Of a stretch of 64,000 bases of DNA, positions 49,159 through 62,242 are shown one piece after another. Source of the stretch: Malurus cyaneus samueli (lineage: Eukaryota > Chordata > Aves > Passeriformes > Maluridae); the NCBI GenBank assembly GCA_009741485.1, contig CM019216.1, forward strand, positions 49,209,248-49,273,247. Reading direction: 5' to 3'. Below the pieces are notes generated by a model that was not told the DNA's origin, did no database searches, and saw only the letters and a list, made by a program, of their open reading frames with translations. A program made the position numbers and the translations under genes. The first letter of the stretch is position 1. Each line of letters opens with the position of its first letter.

Positions 49159-52100
49159 CCCTGTAGGTTCATGGCTTTTACACAGTTGGTTTTACAGGGT
49201 AGTGATTACCAGTGGGAAACATTAGCAGGAAATTTTAAGCTGCATGAAGTTCTGTGAGTTTCATTACAGTCTGGGTACACTGACAATACTTACACATGCA
49301 TGTAAAATTTGAAGTTTCTCTCTTCAGTTCAGTCATTTCAATGTCAAACTGTGGGAGGTATCAGGACGGTCAGATTAATCTGGGATTTGATTTTGGATTT
49401 TAGGGAGGTTCAAGTAGCAATTAAACAAAACCAAAAGTCTGAATTTGACGTCTCAGTTCCTCTCTGACTTTTGATATACTCCTATCAGACATACTTTACA
49501 TTTGACCCCTGTGTGCCAAGTGAATGAACTGAATCCAACCTTCCTGAATTGGGGAAATATTCACTATTAATCAAAGTCCTTTTTATACAGCCTGTCTTTC
49601 TTCAATTCACGGGACAACATAGGTAGGGAAAAATATAAGTATATTCACACTGGTCCTGTAAAGACACATGGAGACTGATAATGTTTGAACTGAATATCAT
49701 GAGAAAGGATTTAGCTTTAGCTAAAAAAATTATTTTTAGTAATTTCTGCTTTAGCTGAAAGAAATGATAAATTGCTTGATTCAACTTCCTAGCCTAAAAT
49801 GTCTCAACACTTCCTTTCACTGGGATTTTAGTTGAGATCTCAGGTCCAGCAGAACAACCCTGCTTGTTCCATTTTAGCTAAGACTGACTGTAATCTTGTA
49901 TAAGCTCCACTCTTTTTTCCACACAGTGCAAAACCAAGAAGGAAGCATTAAAAAAATGTATCAGTGTATATATCCATGTGATGTGTACATATCTGTGTGT
50001 CTATATAGACAAAAAAGGAAAGCAGGCACTCTGGATTAGTGAGCTTTGATTTTCTCAAATGTTGCTTGAATGATGACAGAGATGATGGCTCCAGCATTAC
50101 ATGAGCCTGGTTCTCTGAGACATATCTAAATGTACACTTCCCATGAGACAGCAGTCTAGGCCAAAATACACACAGGCTGGCACTAAATGGCATTCTAGGA
50201 AAAACAGAATATATAACACATAACTCATAATAACTCATAGAAGGCTGTGCAAGCAGCATAATGCTACTTAAATCACCACAGTTATCTTCATTTCTGAATG
50301 TTGCAAATTACTTTCATCATCCACTTTCCACTCGCTACAGGAGAATGAAGTTGGTTTATTTTCCAGAGCCAAGCTTAAAGGGACAGTTCACTTCTAAAAA
50401 TCTTGGTGGGCTGACTGCAGATGACTTTGGCAAGAGATATTTAAACAGTTTTAAATATGTCTTGTCTCCTTGTACATCTAGTTCAGCTTTTGGACACCTT
50501 CCAGTAGTAAATGAGGAATTCTTCACTTTTCGTCCCAACTGCTGTGAAATTTTGCTGTAAAATGAATTAAAATAGCAGAAACTCTTCCCAGAGGTGGTTG
50601 AAAGGAATACAGACTACTACACAGAAAAGAAAAAAGCTTTTTTCCACACTACAGTAGGAAAAAAGACCCATAACACTATTCAGCCCCAAACTGGCTGATG
50701 CAGTTCTTGTTGCAGAAAGATGACAAAAGGCATCTTTTTCTGTTTTGTCATATCTTTCTATGGAAACATCGTGTTTTGCACATCTGGAGTGCTGCAGAAG
50801 AGCTGGGAAGTGAAAAGGAGCCTCCTCACAGCTATTTTGACGAGGCCTATTTCTCTTTAGGTGGTTGAATGGTCGCCTTCTGATGGAAGGAGAAGGAAGG
50901 AAGGAGTACAACTACAGAGAGGAGAAATGGAAGATCTTTGCATGGAAAATACTGTTTAATCTTAAGCTGTCAGTTTCATCCATGTACAGGGAGACCAGTA
51001 GAAATATTTTGCAATGCCTAAACTCAAAAATATTTTTTATTATCGTTATTTTCACTTCCTTTCTTTTTTTTCCTCCCTGCAGTACAAGAGCCAAATCATG
51101 ATCAGAGCCGTAAGGTAAGCTTATAATATTTTGAAGGAAAAGATGACATGCATAAGCACATTTCTTTCATTAGAAGATTTGATTGCATTTACTTACATGA
51201 AACTGGGCTTTCAGAAACTGCTGGATCCCATTAAGTCACAGACTTTTTATGTAAAAGTTTCAGTGCCATTCTTTGGGAGGAGCTTGTTTACATACAATAT
51301 TAGACATAATTTTTGTGCATGTACTATGTGAGTGACTGTGGTGGTCATATATGAAGTAAATTTTTTGTATGTGTGTGTGTATGTACAAAATGTAAGAGTG
51401 TGTGAGCCAGTTTGTGAACTGGCTTGTTCAACTTACATCTTACCTCCTTTGGTAGCCCGATACTTCTCTGAGTAGATATTTTGTCTTCAGAACTCCTATG
51501 AGACTTCTTACCAGTAACAGCATGGGTTGTCAACTGTCTTCAGCTGATTTTGGAAAGAAAAAAAAAATCCCAAACTCCCAAAACAATCAGAATATATTTG
51601 TGAAACCTAGAAAGATCCTGCAAAGAAACAAGCAGGCCTTATGCACACATAAATCTGTCTGTGGTGCACTTCTAAAAACATCTTCAGCAGCTCTGCATCA
51701 TATATGGTACCAGAAGAGCTAACCTGCTGCAGATGTCTCATGATACAGAAGTGAAATTCAGTATGATCTTCTGTGTCACCATGCCAGCTGGCAGTGTCAT
51801 GTTTGCAGAGTTCACATAAGCAATTTTCTTTAATGACAGTCCTTTCTTACTGTGAATATGATTTAGAAATTAGTCTAGCAGCAGTGAACTCATTTAGGGG
51901 AATTGAGGGGCACTGGCAGAAGACTACGCAGACACATCTGCCACAGGCAGTGGCATCCCTCCAGTGGAGGGACAATCAAAATCAGATTTCTGAGCGCTGC
52001 AATCCCTGTTGCACATCAGCAGGTGAGTAGAGGTCAATGCATCCACTGAGACCTGATATCAAACAACCTCTGGCTTTAATGAATTGACTAAGCAAGGGAT

Positions 52101-55100
52101 TTAATTCACCATTAATATCAGCCAGCACAGCTTGCTTACTTGTATTACATGCCTTACACATACCTGTGCAGGGCCTGCTCTCTTCCTCCCCTTCATTTTG
52201 GGACTGCAGCTACTCCAGAGGCTTAAACACAAATATTGCTGACGAAAGTACTAGAGAAAAGGCATTAACCACACTTTCACTTTGATAATGTTGAAGGCTC
52301 AATCTCTCTTATCCCATGGAAACTCTGGTACAATTCTTTTTAGAGTAACATAGTTAGCAAGGCACCCTTAGGTATGAGCGGCCACACAGCAACTGGACAC
52401 ATCAGAAACACATCTCTACTGAGGCAAGAACTTTGCCAGCAGAGAAGGTCCGATAGAAAGGGGTGGAACCAAACTGCAAAAGCAGACAAATTGTCATTTC
52501 AAAAAATCAAAAGCACAACTTTTGTGTAATACATACCATTAACAGTGGACGAAAAAAGTGCATTTTCAGTGATGCAAAACAACAGATCAAGATCTAGTGT
52601 ATTTGTAAATGGTAACATTAACATCAGCACTTTTTAAAACAGCCTGTCCAAAAAATATTTTGGCTGCAGTACAGATAGTAAGTCCTATGGTATGGCATAT
52701 ACACAGAGACCAAGGACAATAAACCATATAAAGTACACACAGGGAATCAAAGAGGGGTGGAAAGGCCAGAGGCAATGAGGGGCTTTGATTCAGTGCATTT
52801 AGGGCACCTCCCAGTTTAAAGATCACGAACACAACTAAAGACACAATTACAAATGAGTCCAAAAGAGAATATAAGCAATATAATGGCTAGAGTTGTATAT
52901 TACAGATCTCAAAGCCAAAGACATTCTTTGCATAGCAGCACTGTGAGAATTGCATAAGTTCTTGGGCCTGCCTTCTGGATTCCTGTAGATCTTTATTCAA
53001 ATGCTGTTGAAGACATTTGGGTACAAAATCCCTATTCAAAAAACCAATATTTTTTTAACAGACAACTGGAGAAATAAACTGGTGTTCAGAATGCGCTGGA
53101 AAATTCTGTTACACTGATCCGTTCCTATGTGTAACAGCCAACTGCCTTCCAGTGTGTGCAACACTGAAGGACAATTGTGCTGTTGCTGGAGAACAAAGAA
53201 AATTCATTCTTTCAGCAACATTTTAAAGATACATGTCTGTCACACTGTAAAGACAAAACACTTAATGGAAATGTCCTTTGAGTTTGAGGAATGATACCCA
53301 GATGTTTTAAAGAAAATATTTTCCCTCTATTCCTTCTGCCTCCATCAGAGGCTCTGACTCAGGCCGCTTTTCTAGCCTTCAGGTGGCCTGCTCTGCTGCA
53401 TATGCAGGTAAGATCTAAGTGACCATATGCTTCTACCCTGTCCCACTCCTCCACAAAAGGGTCTGGTAAGATTATGGCTCCATCTCCCAGCGAGGGAGAA
53501 TGATGCTTTCTGTCCACTAAGTACCACCCAGCTGATTCCTAGTGGCACCCCCATTTCAATGGGCAGCTGACTCTGTGTCTCCAGGGAGTTACTAAGACCC
53601 ATAAACATGCAATAAAGAGAGACTAATTCAGAGCACAAGTAAGAAAAACGGATATCTGCATTAAGACTTCAGTGTATAGAGGAGTAAAATCGTTAAAACC
53701 TATTTTGAAACCAGTCTTACAAAATTCACTGCTTTCATAACTGTCACTAGAATTAATAGGAAGGTCAAGTTATGTTTGGATCACTTGTATTTCTTGCACA
53801 AGTGTGTGTATATGTGTAGATTTCCTTGTCAGAAACAACACAGGGGAACCTGAAAACTCAATGGAGCTTTTCCCCCTCCAGCAAATAAGTGAATAAAGCC
53901 ATTACTATGGTTCAGCAATCACAGTTATGGGAACTAGAAAAATCACCACAGTCCACTGGCCCTGTTACAAGGGCAGTTGAAGAGAATATTTAAACAGTGA
54001 CAGTGGCAATTTTCTAAGGTTAGCACTTCCAACTAGCCGTCTGCAGACCAAAATCACCAGGTTTGATAATTTTAGGCTTCAGAACCAATGTCTGTAATTA
54101 GATGGACACAGAAAATCTTGACAAAATGGACTCATCCTTGACCTATTAGTTTATTTCAAAAACCTTCTGTTCATTTAACTTACATACATCAGGGAATGTT
54201 GTTGGTATTTGATCCTTCCTCTATGATTCAACAATGTGGTCTATGTCAAAGGCAACCAAAGAAACTGAAGGGAAATAAAGAAACACCTTCACTGACTAAT
54301 CAAAGGAAATGCTTTCGTAGTTACATACTTCCAACAAAACTGCACCACAATTTTTCAGAACAAAACTGTTTAACTTCACCATAAAGGTAATTTAAAAAAG
54401 TGTTTTTGCAGTCAACAGTGACTGATGTTAAGAACCACATTTTTTACAATTCTCTCATATTACCCTTCCCTCAGCATTAGGCATTTAAAACAGGTCAGCT
54501 TCTTAAGCGTTTAAAAGGTCAATTTGCAAGGCATTTAGGTTTGCTAATTTCCACAGTTAAGAGTATTAAGCCACATTCCAAATTTACAGGATGCCTAATT
54601 TTTCTAGTTCTGAGGAAGCTAATGGAGTGCAATCTCTAAATTAGGGCAAACAGTCAATTTTATAGAACTCTTGATTTTTCACTTGAGGACACAGAATTTT
54701 GTCTCTATCTGAACTGTATAAATTTTCTTTAAGATTTTCTGTCCTTTTATTTTTTTCCAGCAATAACTTTGCAATAACATCTGAGTAAGTTTTGATGAAT
54801 TGTTGATTTGCTTGAAGTCTTCATGTACTGTGGGGTAGACCTAGAAGGGACCAGAAGTCTAGATAGAGCAAATTACTCTGAGTGTGTATTTTGCCAAGAA
54901 AACAGCCACAATGGATAATAAATTGGGATTTATGGCTCTAAAGCCTGCTCACTCCAATATTGGCAAGCCTGGACTCATATCAATACTACCATACAGGCTA
55001 TTGCTCAGAACACATGGCCTCCTGTTTTTTTCTCTCTTCAAAATCAAAGTTGTGCAGAGGAAAGAAGAATAAGGTCCTAAAAGGAAGGAAAAAGGTATGA

Positions 55101-56834
55101 ATTCTCAACGTGACAGGAATAGAACAACAGATCACTACCAAATTAAGCACATTAAATTTTCCCTATATTGCCACATATACAATTCACTAGGACAAAAGCC
55201 TACACTCTCTCTGAAATCCTTTTTACATTCACATAAGAAGATGTGCACATTAATGGATCCTGGGATGATTCTTGAAATTCCTTTGAACACACTATGTTTC
55301 TCCAGAAGAAGAAGAAAAGTTGCCAGACAAGATCAGGCTGAAGTTGAAGAAATGCCTCTTTACTCCTTTTGACCTAGACATGCTTTTTAAAGGCAACATT
55401 TATCATTACTGCACTGTGCATCCAGCAAAAGGTGCAAAAATTCCAGGATGAAGGACACTGTCTTTCTGAAAGTTCAGAGCCTGGGTAGCATCCATACTTC
55501 TTTCACACTGTGGGAAGGAATGAGGCAGGCTCTGTCATTCAGATGGCAAACAATACCAAGTCAAGTGATGACAACACCAGAGTTGCAATGTCATGCGCCA
55601 GAATTTCGGGCACCGCTGTGATCGTACCTCGATGCAGTATTTCCATACCAGATGTAGTTGTTGCCAGAGTGCAACATAAACTTCATAACTGACTGCCACG
55701 AGTCAGTCCAGGAGCAGGGAATTAGCAAGTGGCTCAGGCACTCTAGTCTAGGAGAAGAGTAAAAAAAGGAGCGTGGCTGCAGCACCGGGAACAACGGTGC
55801 TTGCTCTCCTGCCTTGAGTGAAAGTAAACAAGTCCATTGTTATCTGACTTTGCCAAACCTCAAAGAATAATGCTAGAAGGAAAAATAAGTTTTACAGAAT
55901 TGAGCATATACAACCCCTTTCTTCCCTTCATAAGTTGTATGTTACAGTAGTCGGAATTACCGAAGTGTTTACAGTATGCTATATATATAATGGCACATTT
56001 AAGCTTTGTAAAGGGTTTGGAACATTTCAGAAATGTCTCTGGTGCTGAAAAAGGCTATATTACAAATCATATAGTATTTTAATTCAGAAAAAATATGTTT
56101 GGGAATTTTGACCTAGCATAAGGGTTAGGAAACTGAACAAGGATGCCATGAAGCATGACTGACAAATCAGTTGAGCTAGTCTGCTTCAGATACATATTGT
56201 GCAAGGCATTATCACTGCGATCAGTCACCAAAAATGCATATTTAGGTTTTTTACATTAAATACTACACCTGTGAACCTATGTAAAAGATATACAAAATAT
56301 AAATGTCATCAGGAGTGTATATTTCAAACTTTTTAAAATAAACACAAAGTATATATATATATATGTAGGCATATAGGTTGTAATTTCAATGTCAACACTA
56401 GCACAGTTTGTCTCTTCTAAATACAGGCCTGTATACTTCCTAGTCCAACACATGCACCTACAAACACATGATCATGCATACAGCTTCACATTCTGCTGTT
56501 TGCAGAAGAGTCAGAATATACAGCACTATACATTGTTTCAACTCAAAATTGATTGGCAAATTAAGACGCCATTAAAAAAAATTCCTTGTGAACTATCAAA
56601 AAAAATAAAAAAAAAAGACCCAGAGAAAACCAGGGATATAGCTATTTCATCTGAATAAAAACACTGAAGACCATGGTGATGACGACCTAAGATTCAGGAT
56701 GCTTTGTCCAGCGTGTGGTGGGGGTCACTCTTGGACAAAATACAACAGCATGGAACTGGTTGCTATGACACATACCAAACACAGTCATAGTGAGGCACAG
56801 AGCTTTCACAACACCATCCAACCCAGCTCTGGGT

Positions 56835-57005
<171 letters not shown>

Positions 57006-58885
57006 CTAGAACACAAAGGCAATTCCTCGCTTTAACAAGTTACAGCTTTTGTGGAATGCAGTGGGAATGCAGGAAGACATTTGTGGTGACCTCAGAACAG
57101 GTGGTTGAAGCTATTAAAAGGAGCACAGCAATGCACAGAATGCAAAAAACCAGCTATTTCTATGTGCGGGGACTCTCACATCAGTTGCTGTTTAAAATAT
57201 ATGGAGACAAGTGTCAGACACAAGGAAAGGCATAAATTGATAGTGCAAGACAAAACTGACATTTGCCTCTTATCTCTTAGTTTCTTGAAGTTTTTTTGTC
57301 AATGAACACTGTAAACTATTCTAAGTGTAAAAGTCAGAATACCACCTGATATTACTGGAGCATGATCTATACACTTTTCAGGCATTTTTTGATAGCTGCA
57401 ATTTTTGCAGTCACATACTGCCAAGAACTCTATTTCCATTAGTGCAGTGTGAAGCTGTTTAACTTGATAACTAATTCAGAATGGTTATGTGTTAATACAG
57501 TGTCATGTCTACGTGCAGAGCCATAAATGCAAAGGGAAGAACCCAACAGATTTTGATCATAGCTACATTGATGTAAATTGGAAATAATGAAAATAAGCCC
57601 AGTGCCTCACTCCACATGTAGTTCTTTTCATCTCTGTGACATTAATTCTGCTGGACCTAAACTGGTAACTCCTGATCAGGCAGTATTCTACACTTGGTTT
57701 CTACAGACAGAGATGACAATATAAAATGTGAGCTTGTGGGGAAAAAAACCACTTGGCTTTTGGAGTTTTTCTGGGCTTACATCAATATAAACTTAGTCAT
57801 TATCTGGTTATTATTTCTTCCTCCATATCCACGATGAAAATTTGTTTGCCTGTCAAAAGTTTATTGGATAAAAAAGAAATCAGAAACTTCATGTTTTTTT
57901 TCTTTCTGTGCTGAAGTAAAGATGTGCCTGTTACGCAAGACATTGCGTCACCGCAAGGCGTTCAGAAAGACATGAAGAAGAAAATCTGCATGGTCAGATT
58001 CTCAGCTGTTTAAACCCACATAGCACCACTGAAGTCTGTGAATTTGTGACAAATTAAGGCATATCAGCTGACAGCCTGAACCCACTTAAATTTATCAGCT
58101 CAAAACACACCTGCCTTCTCTTTTTTGAGATTCCAAGAGACACATCTCTTAGTGTTCTTTGTGGACTTTTATGGAACCTGCAACTTACAGTGTGTTTTCC
58201 AAACCATCTGTTTGCCTTTTCATCAAGAAAGAACATTGGCAAAGGCAGTATTTCTAAACTTCTGAAAATAAAATTCAGCCAAATATAAATTAATTAGTCA
58301 TGCCATGCTCTTCTGTTTCTGTCAGCCTATGCCTGATTATATAGGACAAGCTGGAACTGAGACATGATTAAGGGAAGCTTACTTTATTACTGGAAACTTT
58401 ATGGAGTCACAATACCCCTTGCCATAGGCAGTTCCAAGGAAACCTGAGCCAAGCAGCACCTTGGATACTGAAGAATGTTACCTAAGATCTCTAGGGTTTG
58501 GGGCATGGCCAAGTTTGCTTCAGCCCTATGGGAAGGCTTATGGCAACACATCTTAAGCAAGAAGAGAGGGTGTTAAAATCTGATTGAAGTTCTCACTAAT
58601 TCAGTCCTAGAATAACTGCAGTGCAGTAAAAATCTATCTTTACAGAACAGCAGCAGGGATCAGAATCTGGCACATGTCATCACTGCTCATTCTTACTTAC
58701 ATGCTCCTGCCCTCCCACAACTCTACAATCTGCAGAGGAAATGCTCCTGATTCATCCAGATCCTGGCCTAAAGTATCTATTTTTACACAACTATTTACAA
58801 TATAATCTTAGTCTGTCCCATTTCAGAGTCTGAGGCTTGTTATGAAATGTAATTATTTTGTCTTTGCCATGGTTTTGAACCTTAC
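57006..58885 (-). other. KIAA0408: KIAA0408 last intron
   Basis: An intron of 1,880 bases between the donor GAG|GTAAGG at 58885 and the acceptor at 57007-57006. It contains an AATAAA on the minus strand at 58388-58383, which could serve a read-through isoform, and two C/EBP-like words at 57931-57950. No repeat recognised. Confidence 0.85.
57931..57950. promoter_or_regulatory. Paired C/EBP-like sites (candidate)
   Basis: TTACGCAA (57931-57938) fits the C/EBP consensus. A few bases on, ATTGCGTCA (57942-57950) combines a C/EBP half site (ATTGC) with a CRE/ATF half site (GTCA). The patch is unusually CpG-containing for this AT-rich, CpG-poor region. Sites this short occur by chance, so this is only a candidate enhancer element. 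Confidence 0.2.
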
Positions 58886-60260
58886 CTCTGGTAACTTCTG
58901 CCTCTCTTTTCCTTGCTTGAGTTGCTGCCCAATATGCCTGGCTGAATTCCTTGGAAAGTCTTGCTTTTCTTGCTCAATCTGGAGCATTTCTAAATACTGA
59001 CTCAGTGTCTCACAACCCCCATTTGTCAATTCAGAATTTGCCTGTGTCCACTTATCTTTGCAGCATTTTGAATTACACAGAGAAGTTGCTGTTGACTTTT
59101 CGTAGGTTTTCAAAAGCTTTTCAACAACACCATAGTTCGACCTTGAGTCAGCTGAACGCGGGCGACCGGACAAATTACTTGGTCTCCAGTCATGCTCGTG
59201 AAGCATGTGCCTATAACCACTAGTATTTGGAAGTCCATTCATGTGTTTTTGTTGCCCTGCCATCCTGACAGCTTTGCTGGGATTGCTAGCTTCTTGCTCC
59301 TTTGCTGCAGAGAGTTTGGGATTTGAAGCACAAGATGTATTGACAGTTTCTGTCCTGCTAGTAGCAGAGTCACACAGAGGACCACAAGGTTTGTGATCTT
59401 CTGATGCTGCTTGAGGCACCTGATTTTGTTGCAGAGCAGGGTTACATTTATCTGTGTGAAATACAGTCCGATTAAACTCATCAATCTTTGCTGCCAGTGT
59501 TTCATTTCTTTGGGTCTTTCCCAAAGTATACCTGGTGTCTTCCAAAAGATCACTGTGCAAGGTAGCAGGGGCATAAAAGTCGTTACTGAAAAAAGGGCTG
59601 CTGTGAGACTTGCCATTTTGTTTCTGGTGCTTCTTGTTGCTTTGGGCCATATTTCCATCTGAACAACTCTTCTGGGCTGACAGTGAGGCAGGCTCATTTT
59701 CATTGTCTTTTCCCAGCTTGCCCACATCATATGCCCACGTGTTGTGGGAGAAATTTGTTGGAACATGGCACTCATTTTTGGTTACAGGTATTGCAGTAGT
59801 TACCATCACAGGAACTTTCACAGCCTGCCCTTCATTTGTACAGACTGCTACAGATTTATTCTTGTTTACAGGTGAAGGATTCCTCAGTTTCCCTCCATTC
59901 CAACAATCCTGAGCCTTGCAATTGCTTTTGATGCCTGGATCTCTTATTGGTGATTCCGAAAGCTGTACAACTGCAGAAAGTGAGTTTGTAAGGTGCCGAG
60001 AAGTGCTCCGTGGAGGAACTGGTGGAGCTTCTTTCTTTTGCCAAGATCTGAAATCTGTTCCTATGTCACCAGTCAGACCACCATAAGACATGTCCTTCAA
60101 AGACTTGGTGGAGCTCATCAGATTCTTCCTATTGTTATGTTCCTCTGTTTCAAAAGCAAGTGAAGTCTGTGATTCATTGCTGGACACATGGTTCATCTCA
60201 GGCAGAATAACTGTGTTTTGGGTTTCCTCAAATTCCCCCAGGAAAGGAAGTGACTTCATT
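58886..60260 (-). CDS. KIAA0408: KIAA0408 large coding exon
   Basis: This is the longest open frame in the window, at 1,375 bases. The exon starts after the acceptor TTATTTCTAG|A at 60260. That single base completes an arginine codon (AG|A) from the previous exon, and 458 codons follow from MKSLPFLGEF. The donor is GAG|GTAAGG at 58885. The product is a long, serine- and asparagine-rich, probably disordered segment with charged clusters. It carries APPVPPR (PPVPPR codons 60025-60008), a proline-rich SH3-ligand type motif, and ends in a helical-looking stretch around LSQYLEMLQIEQEKQD. Matches to human KIAA0408 are from memory and strongest at the exon junction. Biochemical function is not established for the family. 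Plus-strand and other-frame open frames within it are shadows. If the donor is not used, the frame reads ten more codons to a stop at 58853. Confidence 0.93.
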
Positions 60261-61900
<1,640 letters not shown>

Positions 61901-62242
61901 TACATTGAGATCACCAATATAATTCTTGGTGTTTTCCTTGGAAGTTTCAATGCTGAGGCTGTCTTCAGGTTCCCCGTGGTTCTCAAAGGCCAGATTGTCC
62001 ATTAACAGAGTATTGTTTCTACTCTTATCTCCGGGTTCTTTCCATTCGTGTCCTGTCATACCGAGCACACTCCCTTTCTCCGTTCTGTCATTCACCATGT
62101 TGTGTTGATGGTTCAGCTCCACTGTGTCACTCTCTTGCAAAGCAGGGGAATGCATGGACAGCAGCAGCATCTTGCTCTGAATGGCCCTGCTATCATGGGC
62201 ATTCATATTGCTCTCCCTTCTAAGTTTTACTTCCTGGTAAAG
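61901..62242 (-). CDS. KIAA0408: KIAA0408 upstream coding exon
   Basis: A 342-base exon of 114 codons in phase 0 at both ends. The acceptor is TTGTCTTTTCAG|CTT and the donor GTA|GTAAGT, both close to consensus. It begins LYQEVKLRRESNMNAHDSRA and ends NYIGDLNV. The start EVKLRRE is charged and continues a helical region whose beginning is encoded in an exon right of this window. The middle is polar and methionine/asparagine-rich, probably disordered. An ATG nine bases before the acceptor (62254-62252) lies in intron and is not the start codon. From memory the human protein is about 694 residues; the four exons here account for 655, so roughly the first 40 are missing. Confidence 0.9.

Larger units (their letters stand above)
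44648..56834. other. Intergenic DNA and probable KIAA0408 3' UTR; no other gene recognised
   Basis: No coding exon recognised in this 12 kb apart from composition-driven open frames. The right-hand part adjoins the KIAA0408 stop codon and probably includes its 3' UTR. Minus-strand poly(A)-signal words occur at 56083-56078 (ATTAAA), 54751-54746 (AATAAA) and 54155-54150 (AATAAA), but nothing shows which, if any, is used. A long T-rich tract lies at 49073-49158. Confidence 0.5.

Noticed and set aside
58951..60044. Open frames antisense to, and in other frames of, the KIAA0408 large exon.
   Set aside because: They are shadows of a well-supported exon with matching splice sites.
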